Shown here: positions 17,144 through 25,295 of the stretch, in pieces
Layout of the letters: each line of letters begins with the position of its first letter
How positions within the stretch are numbered: the first letter of the stretch is position 1
Assembly (NCBI GenBank): GCA_965237635.1
Contig: CBDEFX010000001.1
Coordinates: 868,001 to 932,000 of the forward strand
Length of the DNA stretch: 64,000 bases
Direction: 5' to 3'
Origin: CBDEFX01 sp965237635
GTDB lineage: Bacteria; Chloroflexota; Dehalococcoidia; Lucifugimonadales; CAUZJF01
Made by a program: the position numbers and the translations under genes
The notes under the pieces: generated by a model
What the model was told of the DNA's origin: nothing
Seen by the model: only the letters and a program-made list of their open reading frames with translations
Database searches by the model: none

Positions 17144-18124
17144 TTAAGGCTGGACCAATATCCTCGTTGCGCCGTCGCCGTCCTTGCGCTGCGCCAGGAT
17201 CCCATGGCCGCCCTTCTCCGCCCATACGATGACATCGTAGGCGTTCAGCAGGTCCGGCATGATGACCTCGACCAGTGAGTCCTTGTCCTGCTCGATCTGC
17301 TCGGCCAGCGCAGACAGGATGCCGGCGCAGGTCTTTCCGGTACCGTCGAGGACCGTCGTTCCTCGTGTGGAGCCATTCGTTCCCTGGGCAGTGACCCCGT
17401 CGCGTACCTCCACCTCACCCGTCTCACGAAGCTCGAGCTGCCGTTTGAACTCCGCAACCGCCTCCCAGTGCACCCCGTTTACACGGTCTCCTTTGGTACA
17501 CACGGCGCCCCGCACACCGACAATATCCGGATTCACGCGCGCGAGCTCGTCGAGGTTGTCAAGCCTAAGATGTCCGGAAAGCGCCGTGCTCATCCCGAGC
17601 TCTTTGCCCTGGAATACCATCTCGCGGAGCTCAGCTTCGGAAATGAAGTCGAAAAGGTTCCTTCCATCCTTGGTCAATGTGTCGATTAGGAAGCCGTCAC
17701 ATTCCCCGTCACGAGCAAGCTGCACCATGTGATGCGGGCCCAGGCCACCGTAGAGCGGATTGTCGGCGAATAGTGAACCGATTAGCTTGGTGTCGAACCC
17801 GCTTAGGGCCTGCCGTGACGCCCGCAGAATTTCTACGGCCAGTGCGAACTCGGTGTCCCTGAACCCCACCTTCACAGAGGTGGCGTCAAGCACGCCAGCC
17901 GTATATACCGCCATCGCCACAGTACCGACCTGGTTAGGCACGACACCGAGCGTTACACTGGCATGGTGCTCCGGGGGTACGGCTTCCCGCACCGCCCTGA
18001 CGGTCCCAGGTTCAGCAGACCCGACCAATGCCTCCTGGAGGTTCTTGACGTCGACGATGTCCGCGCCACCCCTTAAGGCTTGCCGTGCCTCCGGCAGGTC
18101 CTGCACGCTCACCATCAACAACAT
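17144..18124 (-). CDS. MfnB-like (5-formylfuran-3-yl)methyl phosphate synthase with C-terminal TusA-like domain
   Basis: Residues 1 to about 235 match the MfnB/DUF556 TIM barrel. GGADIVDVKN carries the Asp and Lys of the active site, VKVGF a second Lys, and GFLIDTLTKDG the distal Asp and Lys. MfnB condenses two glyceraldehyde-3-phosphate molecules into the furan precursor of methanofuran. Residues about 255-326 (VLDGTGKTCAGILSALAEQI, then VIMPDLLNAYDVIVWAEKGG) look like a TusA/SirA domain in which CPxP is replaced by TCAG. The fusion is unusual. The DapA-family gene lies upstream, 36 bases away. A GAGGG ribosome binding site precedes the ATG. What cofactor it serves here is unknown. Confidence 0.75.
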   Translation of the reverse strand: MLLMVSVQDLPEARQALRGGADIVDVKNLQEALVGSAEPGTVRAVREAVPPEHHASVTLGVVPNQVGTVAMAVYTAGVLDATSVKVGFRDTEFALAVEILRASRQALSGFDTKLIGSLFADNPLYGGLGPHHMVQLARDGECDGFLIDTLTKDGRNLFDFISEAELREMVFQGKELGMSTALSGHLRLDNLDELARVNPDIVGVRGAVCTKGDRVNGVHWEAVAEFKRQLELRETGEVEVRDGVTAQGTNGSTRGTTVLDGTGKTCAGILSALAEQIEQDKDSLVEVIMPDLLNAYDVIVWAEKGGHGILAQRKDGDGATRILVQP

Positions 18125-18160
18125 CTTTCGCCCTCACTGTTTCCCCGGTGCACCGTCGTG

Positions 18161-19192
18161 TCACGCAGTCGCCAATACCTCATCCTGAATCACCTTGATC
18201 CCAGACCTCAGCGCCCCCTTTTCCTCGAACAGCAGATCGACGAGCGGTGGCCGTACGTGGCCGCCCGCCATGCCCATCAGCTCTCCCCAGTACTTGCACA
18301 ATGGCACCGGCAACGCCCCGTTGGACTTTTGGACGCTCCGCTGCCACCACCTGTCCGACAGCTCTTTGATCGGCCGGATGTGCCTGTCGTAAAGATCGTC
18401 GTCGAGGTCCCCCTGCGTGGCCCTGTCGATGAACTGGACATAGTAGTTCGATCGAGGACTGTCGAACCGCCAGTCTGAAGTATTGGCAAACATAACTTGC
18501 TGCTGAAAGCCCATCTCCCTGCCCTTGAAGAGTATCCACTCGTCAGGTGTGCTGATAATGGAGTCCTTGCCGATCAGCAGGTGCGTGTCGACGGACAGCT
18601 GCCGATCGAAGCTGGCCTCCTTCACGCCAACTACATTCGGTATCTCGCATAGCTGCTTGAGACCCTCAGCAGTCATCACGATGCCGAACTGGGGTGAGTT
18701 GTAGAACATGATGGCTAGCGGCGTGTTGTCCGCTAGCAGCCGAACATAGTCGACGACTTGGGGCTCGGTCTTGGTCACGATGTACGGAGGGGCCACGACC
18801 AGCAGGTCGAAACCGACGGCCTCGGCGTGACCGGCCAAGGCCAGCATTTCCCGCGCCGAGGTATGGGTCACATGCGCGGCGACAGGCCATTCGCCGCCCG
18901 CCTCGTCGCTCACGACGTCATAAACACGGATCCTTTCCTCGCGAGTAAGACTCCAGAACTCTCCCATTCCCCAGGTGCAGCCGGCACCCGTTGTCCCAAG
19001 CTGGCGAACATGGCGTAGGTTGTTTCGCAGGCCGTCCTCGTCAAGCTCGTCGTCTGGCGTAAAAGGGGTCACGAGGGTAGTCCAGTGCCCCTTCAGATGC
19101 TCCCGGGCCCAGTCACGAGCCTCGTTTTTCGTGTAACGTGCCAACTTCCACCCCGCGATTCGCGGCAGGACCAACGTCAATCGGAGGCCCAT
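18161..19192 (-). CDS. DapA/dihydrodipicolinate synthase family aldolase
   Basis: The 343-residue protein has the (beta/alpha)8 features of the family: GHWTTLVTPFTPDDELD at the N-terminus, the catalytic Tyr in MFYNSPQ and the Schiff-base Lys in VVGVKEASFD. It is longer than true DapA, and GAGCTWGMGEF replaces the GTTGE loop. It probably cleaves or forms another 2-oxo acid rather than making dihydrodipicolinate. ATG 19192 lacks a ribosome binding site; TTG 19144 (LARYTKNEAR), preceded by GGTGGAAG, is an alternative start. It seems co-transcribed with the MfnB-like gene. Confidence 0.85.
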   Translation of the reverse strand: MGLRLTLVLPRIAGWKLARYTKNEARDWAREHLKGHWTTLVTPFTPDDELDEDGLRNNLRHVRQLGTTGAGCTWGMGEFWSLTREERIRVYDVVSDEAGGEWPVAAHVTHTSAREMLALAGHAEAVGFDLLVVAPPYIVTKTEPQVVDYVRLLADNTPLAIMFYNSPQFGIVMTAEGLKQLCEIPNVVGVKEASFDRQLSVDTHLLIGKDSIISTPDEWILFKGREMGFQQQVMFANTSDWRFDSPRSNYYVQFIDRATQGDLDDDLYDRHIRPIKELSDRWWQRSVQKSNGALPVPLCKYWGELMGMAGGHVRPPLVDLLFEEKGALRSGIKVIQDEVLATA

Positions 19193-19398
19193 TATCGGCT
19201 TGTGAAATCTTACACTTATGATAGTTAGAACGGCCGAAGCGTGTCAAACGGAGGGGACCCCGTCGCCGGTCGCGGTCGGGACCTCACGAAGAGAGTGCGC
19301 GAGTGCGCGGCTCACGTTGACCCTAGGTTCGAATCTCTGTAGGATACCGCCAACTACGCACACGGCAATTCCGCACCAACGTGCTCCGAGGTAGGACA

Positions 19399-19923
19399 GT
19401 GTCGACACAAGGTGGAGGCCAGACCTCGGCACAGGGTTCTCGGCCTAGGCACGCAGGGTTCTGGAGGCGGTTTGCGGCGGTCATCCTCGACTTACTCGTC
19501 CTGGGCGTCCCGTTGCGGCTGCTCCTACTGATTTGGGTAGTCCTCGGCTCTGACGCCGGTGAAGTCACTGGGTTCGATTTGAGCGTTACGGACGCCCAAG
19601 GAGAGACTGTGACCACCCGTATCTCGATGTCGGTGGCTGATCTGGCGCAGCTGGCCCTGCTACTGGTGATCACGGTCCTGCTCTGGGTGAACTGGGACGG
19701 CCGGACTCCCGGAAAGAAGATGTTGGGCATCAGAATCGTTTCCTATCCCGACTATCAGCCCTTCTCGTACCGCACGGCAACCGTTCGCACCCTAGCGAGC
19801 CTCTTAGGACTGTTGACGTTGGGCCTCGGGTATCTGGCCCAGGCGGTGATGATCGGGGTCAGACAGGACAAGCGGGGCTACCACGACTTGATCGCGGGGA
19901 CGTGTGTCATTCACGATAAGTGA
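19399..19923 (+). CDS. RDD family membrane protein
   Basis: This roughly 174-residue protein has the RDD signature: HAGFWRRFAAVILDLLVLG at the first membrane helix, a second helix (AQLALLLVITVLLWV) followed by WDGRTPGKKMLGIRIV, and DKRGYHDLIAGTCVI at the end. The family comprises small three- or four-helix membrane proteins of largely unknown function, some linked to ion transport. GTG 19399, directly after GAGGTAGGACA, is preferred over the upstream GTG 19381. It converges with the DUF3052 gene. Confidence 0.85.
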   Translation: MSTQGGGQTSAQGSRPRHAGFWRRFAAVILDLLVLGVPLRLLLLIWVVLGSDAGEVTGFDLSVTDAQGETVTTRISMSVADLAQLALLLVITVLLWVNWDGRTPGKKMLGIRIVSYPDYQPFSYRTATVRTLASLLGLLTLGLGYLAQAVMIGVRQDKRGYHDLIAGTCVIHDK

Positions 19924-19975
19924 GCCCGTCAGCGTTGTGGCGGGATCATTGGTGGTGTCGCGTAGGCGCAGCAGC

Positions 19976-20386
19976 CTAGACCCGGTCCCGAAGCCTGCGG
20001 ACGAACTTTAGCCCGGACCAGGTCTCGTCTACCGCGCAGATCTTGACGTCCACCAGGCCGTTGCCCAGGCCAATCTCCCTGACCACGTTCTCGCTCAAGT
20101 CAGTCTCGACCTTGGAGGAGCGCTTGGGCCAGGAGACCCAAAGCATCCCGTTTTGGGCCAGACCCCACTTCAACTGCGGAAACTCAGCCTCAAGCAGCTT
20201 CCGACTCGAGCTGAAGAACTGGATGAAGTCCACTTCGCGATCGACATCAGTGACCATTTCGACAGCATCCGGCAGTTGGCCCAGGGTCTCAGGGTAGTCG
20301 TCAGGCGCGTTCAGGACCGCGAGTCGCTGGCCTGTCTTGATCCCCAGCTTCCGGACTAGCGGCGTCTGAGAGTAACCGGCGGTCAT
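19976..20386 (-). CDS. DUF3052 family protein
   Basis: The 136-residue soluble protein starts MTAGYSQTPLVRKLGIKTGQ and contains VDFIQFFSSSRKLLEAEFP, NGMLWVSWPKRSSK and ICAVDETWSGLKFVRR, which together match DUF3052. No function is known. It begins four bases after the recG stop on the same strand, so it is likely translated from the recG mRNA. Confidence 0.85.
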   Translation of the reverse strand: MTAGYSQTPLVRKLGIKTGQRLAVLNAPDDYPETLGQLPDAVEMVTDVDREVDFIQFFSSSRKLLEAEFPQLKWGLAQNGMLWVSWPKRSSKVETDLSENVVREIGLGNGLVDVKICAVDETWSGLKFVRRLRDRV

Positions 20387-20390
20387 GCCG

Positions 20391-22832
20391 TCAGCTCATC
20401 TCGCCGGCGAGCCCTGCCATGTACGTTTTCATATGGTCGGCCAGTTGCGTGTTTTCATCCTTTTCCAGGTCCGGATCGGCATCTAGTATGCGCGTAGCCT
20501 CTCTACGTGCTAGGGCTAGGATGTCACGGTCGGTGATCCGCGCCACCTTCAGATCCGGTAGGCCACTCTGGCGCGTGCCAAGGTAGTCTCCAGGCCCGCG
20601 AAGCCGGAGGTCCTCCTCGGCCAGCTCAAAGCCATCGTGTATGCGGGCGACGATCTTGAGGCGCTCACGGGCCTCCTGTCCGGGGGAGTCCGCCAGCAGA
20701 AGGCAGAAGCTCTGGTGTTGACCACGGCCCACACGGCCGCGGAACTGGTGAAGTTGGGCCAGACCAAAACGGTCGGCGCCGTCAACGAGCATGACGGTGG
20801 CGTTTGGGATGTCTATCCCGACCTCTACCACGGCAGTGGACACCAAGATGTCCAGTTCTCTTTTCTGGAACTGTTCCATGACCTTCTCCTTCTCGCGAAG
20901 TGCCATCCTGCCGTGAAGCAGGCCGAGCCTCAGCTCCGGGAACACGTCCCTGGAAAGCCTCTCATGCTCCTCGGTAGCCGCGCGGGTCTGTATCGCCTCT
21001 GACTCATCGATCAGTGGACAGACGATGAAGGCCTGTCGTTCCTGCTCAACCTGCTCCCTTACGAAGTTGTAGGCCGCCGCCCGCCTGTCGGGTTCCACCC
21101 ATCTCGTCCGTATCCGTTGTCTACCAGGGGGCATCTCATCGATGGTAGAGATTTCCAGGTCTCCATAGAGGGTGAGGGCAAGCGAACGTGGTATTGGGGT
21201 AGCCGACATGACCAACAGGTGTGGCCTTTGCCCTTTGCCCCGAATAGAGGCCCGCTGCATGACACCGAACCTGTGCTGCTCGTCAACGACCGCCATGGCG
21301 AGCTTTGGAAGCTCCACGTCTTCTTGGAGGAGCGCATGGGTGCCGATAACAAGATCGACTTCCCCATCCGCAATGCGCTTGTGCATATCCGCCTTGGCCT
21401 TCTTGGGCAGGCTGCCGATCAATAGGCCGATGGTGACGGGTTTTGGGAATCTCTCTGCCCCAACGGACAGCAGGTAGTCGATCTGTACTGGTTCGGTAGT
21501 ATCCGAAAAAAGGTGGGACAACGTCCGGAAGTGTTGCTCAGCCAGGATCTCGGTCGGGGCCATGAAGGCGCCCTGATAGCCGTTGAAAACCGCCATAAGC
21601 AACGCAGCGGCGGCGACTACCGTCTTACCGCTTCCAACATCCCCCTCGAGCAGTCGACTCATGGGCGTCGTTTGCCCCAGGTCATCGAATATCTCGGTCA
21701 TCACCCTGGTCTGCGCTTCTGTGAGACCGAACGGCAACGAGTCCAGGAAAGAGCCAAGGCCCTCGGCATCGGCCATCAAAGGGATTCCCTCCTCGGCTTG
21801 CTGCCACGCCTGCTTTCTCTTGAGAACGGCAAGCTGCAGGAGCAGTAGCTCATCGAAGGCGAGACGACGACGAGCGGCTATCCAATCGGCCGGCGCATCT
21901 GGGTAGTGGGCTTGGGCGACTGCGTTTTGCAGTCCCATCAGGCCGGTCCGATGCCTCAAGTCCTCCGGCAGGAAATCGGCGACCTGAGAGATACTCACGT
22001 CCAGCGCCTGCTTCACTATGCGGCGAAGAGTGCGCTGGGGTAGGCCGTCTACAGTCGGATACACAGGGACGAGGCGTCCGGTATGGACCAGCTCCTCCTG
22101 GCCACGTAAAAGCTCGTACTCGGGCGACTCGAACACCAGGCTGCCTCTAAAGACGTTGACCTTTCCACTGATGACCAGATTGGTCCCCGGGCGAAAAGTC
22201 CGGGTCAAATAAGGCTGGTTGAACCAGATCGCGCGCACGTTGCCCGTGTCGTCGCCAAGGACGGCCTGCGTCGACCTCCTCCTCGGACCCTGCCGGGTCT
22301 CGGTAGCCTCCCAGACGGTTACGACCACCGTCTGCTCCTCGCCTAATTCCAGCTCGGAGACTTTGCGGATATTGGCGAAGTCGTTATGTCGGTGGGGGAA
22401 CAGGTAGACCAGGTCACCGACCGTCTCGACGCCTAGCCGCTTCAGCTTCGGGACGTTTTGGCTCGAGACGCCCTTCAGAATCGACACTTTCTGTTCCAAA
22501 CCCACCTGGGGTGCGGGTTTCTTGGCCTTCTGTCGTTTTTGCGCGCTAGCACGAGATCGTTTCTGGAGTGTGGGAACTCCCTGATTACCGTCCCCGTCCG
22601 AGGAGGAGGTCTGGCTCAGCCGGGGGGAAAAGTTCTGGAACCAGGTCTGCCGTTGCGGCGGCGTGAGCACCGAGTATGAGCTGAACTCGCCCAGCACCGG
22701 ACGCAGCTCTGACTCCCAGCGTTGAAGGAAGCGGTCGAGGCCGCCGATGACGGTCGAGTCCTGGAACCCGCCGGCCTCTTCCTGCTCCAGGATCCGGCTG
22801 AGGGCTTCGAGCTTTGAGGTGTTTGATCCCAA
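20391..22832 (-). CDS. recG: ATP-dependent DNA helicase RecG
   Basis: The 813-residue protein carries an extra N-terminal helical region (about 130 residues, including a Lys-rich linker KRQKAKKPAPQ), then the wedge/OB domain (VTVWEATETRQGPRRRSTQA). Two helicase domains follow: LLEGDVGSGKTVVAAAALL (Walker A), VVDEQHRFGVMQR (DEQH box), SATPIPRSLAL and FRGRVGRGQHQSFCLL. RecG reverses stalled replication forks and branch-migrates Holliday junctions. The start is TTG 22832, so the exact N-terminus is uncertain. DUF3052 follows closely, and an IS481-family copy has inserted about 160 bases upstream. Confidence 0.95.
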   Translation of the reverse strand: MGSNTSKLEALSRILEQEEAGGFQDSTVIGGLDRFLQRWESELRPVLGEFSSYSVLTPPQRQTWFQNFSPRLSQTSSSDGDGNQGVPTLQKRSRASAQKRQKAKKPAPQVGLEQKVSILKGVSSQNVPKLKRLGVETVGDLVYLFPHRHNDFANIRKVSELELGEEQTVVVTVWEATETRQGPRRRSTQAVLGDDTGNVRAIWFNQPYLTRTFRPGTNLVISGKVNVFRGSLVFESPEYELLRGQEELVHTGRLVPVYPTVDGLPQRTLRRIVKQALDVSISQVADFLPEDLRHRTGLMGLQNAVAQAHYPDAPADWIAARRRLAFDELLLLQLAVLKRKQAWQQAEEGIPLMADAEGLGSFLDSLPFGLTEAQTRVMTEIFDDLGQTTPMSRLLEGDVGSGKTVVAAAALLMAVFNGYQGAFMAPTEILAEQHFRTLSHLFSDTTEPVQIDYLLSVGAERFPKPVTIGLLIGSLPKKAKADMHKRIADGEVDLVIGTHALLQEDVELPKLAMAVVDEQHRFGVMQRASIRGKGQRPHLLVMSATPIPRSLALTLYGDLEISTIDEMPPGRQRIRTRWVEPDRRAAAYNFVREQVEQERQAFIVCPLIDESEAIQTRAATEEHERLSRDVFPELRLGLLHGRMALREKEKVMEQFQKRELDILVSTAVVEVGIDIPNATVMLVDGADRFGLAQLHQFRGRVGRGQHQSFCLLLADSPGQEARERLKIVARIHDGFELAEEDLRLRGPGDYLGTRQSGLPDLKVARITDRDILALARREATRILDADPDLEKDENTQLADHMKTYMAGLAGEMS

Positions 22833-22990
22833 AGGTGAACTACCGACCTCTGCGGTCCATGTGTGCTGTTACGCTAGTCCTAAGCCGCGCTTATTTTGAC
22901 CCACAATCATCCGGCGGTGAGCGGAGCAGTTTTTCACGGGATTTGGTCCTTTGGGGGGTTCCAAAGGGGGCTTGGCCCCCTTTTGCAGGG

Positions 22991-24276
22991 TGTATAGACC
23001 GGGGACATAGCTTACACATGTTCAGGGACATGGTGGACACCATAATAGGCATGACTTCATTACAAGGAGGTGGTCATGCCATGGAAGGAGATGTCCGTTA
23101 TGTCTCAGAGGAGAGAGTTCGTGGAGCTGGCGCAGGCTGAAGGCACCAACAAAAGGGGCCTTTGCCGTCGCTTCGGGATCAGCCCTACGACTGGATACAA
23201 GTGGCTTGGGCGTTTCCGTGAAGGGAGCGAGGCAGGCCTGGTCGAGCTGCCGCGGCGGCCTCACTACTCGCCTGCACGTACCCCATCGCAGGTTGAGCAG
23301 GCGGTGCTGTCTGCCCGTGCGGCCCATCCGGCCTGGGGAGCTCGTAAGCTGCGACGGTGGCTTTTGGAGCGCAGGGATGTGTTTGAGGCGGACATGCCGG
23401 CCCCCAGTACTATCACGGCGATCTTGCGTCGTCATGGCCGCATTGACCCCGCCGAGGGGCCCAAGCACCGTTCCTGGCAGCGATTTGAACACCAAGCACC
23501 CAACGACCTGTGGCAGATGGACTTCAAAGGCCACTTCCCCCTTACCCGAGGACGCTGCCACCCTCTGACTGTTCTGGACGATCACTCTCGGTTTGCCTTG
23601 GGGCTGCAGGCCTGCGGTAACGAGCAGGGAGAGATGGTGCAACAGCGCCTGACGGCTATCTTCCGGCGCTACGGCCTGCCCAACACAATGTTGATGGACA
23701 ATGGCTCCCCGTGGGGCCATGACCAAGACCACCCCTACACACCTTTTACAGTCTGGCTGCTGAGGTTGGGCATCGGAGTCAGTCATGGACGCCCTTATCA
23801 CCCTCAGACACAGGGAAAAGATGAGCGCTTCCACCGAACCATGACCGTTGAAGTGCTGCAGGGGAGCAGCTTCACTGATCTGGCGCACTGCCAGAGAGCC
23901 TTCGACCTGTGGCGGGACATCTACAACTTGGAGCGGCCCCATGACGCCCTTGACCTTGCTACTCCGGCCACCAAGTACCAAGTGAGCCAAAGACTGTTTC
24001 CCGAGATCCTTCCACCCTTGGAATACGAACCAACTGACCTGGTACGCCGTGTTCACGACAAAGGTAGGCTCCAGTTGTTTGGCCGTATCTTCAAGGTGCC
24101 TAAGGCCTTCAAGGGCATGCCAGTGGCTATTCGGCCGACAACTGACGATGGAGTCTGGAACGTCTTCTTCGCCACTCATCAAATCGCCCAGCTTGACCTC
24201 AGGCACGATGCCTAACATACTCAAATGTGTCCACCATGTCTCCGAACACCCGTCCACCATGTGTCCGGTCCATACA
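22991..24276 (+). mobile_element. IS481-family insertion sequence, copy 2 (intact)
   Basis: The 1286-bp element begins TGTATAGACCGG and ends with the complement of TGTATGGACCGG. It is flanked by perfect 6-bp direct repeats GCAGGG (22985-22990 and 24277-24282), the target duplication. It contains one complete transposase gene. The copy at 10980-12264 is the same element in reverse orientation. It sits between recG and degV. Confidence 0.93.
23076..24215 (+). CDS. IS481-family transposase
   Basis: The intact 379-residue transposase starts at ATG 23076, five bases after AAGGAGG. The N-terminal helix-turn-helix reads CRRFGISPTTGYKWLGRF. The DDE triad of the rve integrase core is visible as LWQMDFKGHF, MLMDNGSPWG (about 120 codons in all from the first) and HPQTQGKDERFHRT. 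C-terminal residues YQVSQRLFPEILPP and RVHDKGRLQLFGRIFKV fit the family tail. It is the only copy here predicted to make a functional enzyme and could also mobilise copy 1. Confidence 0.95.
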   Translation: MPWKEMSVMSQRREFVELAQAEGTNKRGLCRRFGISPTTGYKWLGRFREGSEAGLVELPRRPHYSPARTPSQVEQAVLSARAAHPAWGARKLRRWLLERRDVFEADMPAPSTITAILRRHGRIDPAEGPKHRSWQRFEHQAPNDLWQMDFKGHFPLTRGRCHPLTVLDDHSRFALGLQACGNEQGEMVQQRLTAIFRRYGLPNTMLMDNGSPWGHDQDHPYTPFTVWLLRLGIGVSHGRPYHPQTQGKDERFHRTMTVEVLQGSSFTDLAHCQRAFDLWRDIYNLERPHDALDLATPATKYQVSQRLFPEILPPLEYEPTDLVRRVHDKGRLQLFGRIFKVPKAFKGMPVAIRPTTDDGVWNVFFATHQIAQLDLRHDA

Positions 24277-24401
24277 GCAGGGGTCTGGGGGGAACCCCCA
24301 ACAAAACAACGGACAGGGCGGGCGGGTGGGAAACGCAACCTTCTTCTCACATGTGACTTACTACTAGCGGCTGTTTACGCCTGGTGTGGCGACGCGACTG
24401 C

Positions 24402-25265
24402 TTAGACCTGGTCGGCGGGGGCGGTCTCTGCGGCCAAAAGGGCGACCCCGACCACGCCTGGACCCACGTAGGTGCCTATCGTCGGCCCTGCCCTGCCGAT
24501 GTCAGGCTCTCGGCCTTCAGGTAAGAGGTCGCTGAGACTCGTAGCGATCTCACTGGCCAAGTCCGGCGTGGTCGTATAGAGAACGTATAAGGACTCAAGC
24601 GGAGCGAACCCACGCGTGACCTCCTGCAGTTTGGCGATCCCCTTGCTGAAGGTTCTCACCTTGCCCAGCTCATGCACCTCTCCGTCTTGGACGATAAGCA
24701 TGGGCTTGATATTGAGGACGGCGCCGAGCATCGCCCGAGCCTTTCCGATGCGACCGCCCTTCTGCAGGTACTCCAGGGTGTTTAGTAGGAAATATAGCTG
24801 TGACCGGGGTGCCGCACCTCGGGCGACTTCGGCTACTGCCTCCACCGTCGACCCCTTACTCGCCTCCTTCGCGGCTGCAACGGCGATCAGGCCTATGGCC
24901 ACGCACGCCTGGGTACTGTCGACCACCTCGATGGGGCAGGTCGCGCTCGACTGGGCTTTGCCCTGGATGGCTGAGTTGTATGTGCCGCTAAGCTTTGACG
25001 ACACGTGAATCGACACTATGCCATCGGCATCTTTCCCAAGCTGATCGTAGACCTCGACAAAGTCGCCTGGCGACGGCTGCGAAGTAGTGGGGTGCGTCGA
25101 GCCGTTTACCAGCCGTTGATAGAACTCGTCCGCGGCGATGTCCACCCCATCTTTGAGCTCCTCGGTACCGAAATGGACGTTGCAGGGCACAACTGCGATA
25201 CCGAGCTCATGGGCCACGCTTGGCGGGAGGTCTGAGGCGCTGTCGGTTACTACTTTGACTGCCAT
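24402..25265 (-). CDS. DegV family fatty-acid-binding protein (FakB-type)
   Basis: The 287-residue protein matches DegV/FakB: VVTDSASDLPPSVAHELGI at the start, SQPSPGDFVEVYDQLG, SSKLSGTYNSA and LEYLQKGGRIGKA in the lipid-binding core. FakB proteins present bound fatty acids to the kinase FakA, which phosphorylates them for entry into phospholipid synthesis. The gene lies 30 bases downstream of a fakA-like gene on the same strand, supporting this role. AGGAG lies eight bases before the ATG. Confidence 0.9.
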   Translation of the reverse strand: MAVKVVTDSASDLPPSVAHELGIAVVPCNVHFGTEELKDGVDIAADEFYQRLVNGSTHPTTSQPSPGDFVEVYDQLGKDADGIVSIHVSSKLSGTYNSAIQGKAQSSATCPIEVVDSTQACVAIGLIAVAAAKEASKGSTVEAVAEVARGAAPRSQLYFLLNTLEYLQKGGRIGKARAMLGAVLNIKPMLIVQDGEVHELGKVRTFSKGIAKLQEVTRGFAPLESLYVLYTTTPDLASEIATSLSDLLPEGREPDIGRAGPTIGTYVGPGVVGVALLAAETAPADQV

Positions 25266-25295
25266 AGGGGGCTCCTGGGTTTAGGGTTCATAGTG

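Noticed and set aside
19321..19345. GGTTCGAATC resembling a tRNA T-loop
   Set aside because: The flanking bases do not form a T-stem, and no acceptor or anticodon arm can be drawn around it.
20637..21906. Several plus-strand frames inside recG
   Set aside because: They are antisense shadows of the recG coding sequence.
10980..24276. The inverted IS481 copies as a composite transposon
   Set aside because: The enclosed genes are mostly housekeeping, and the outer flanks of the two copies do not share a duplication.
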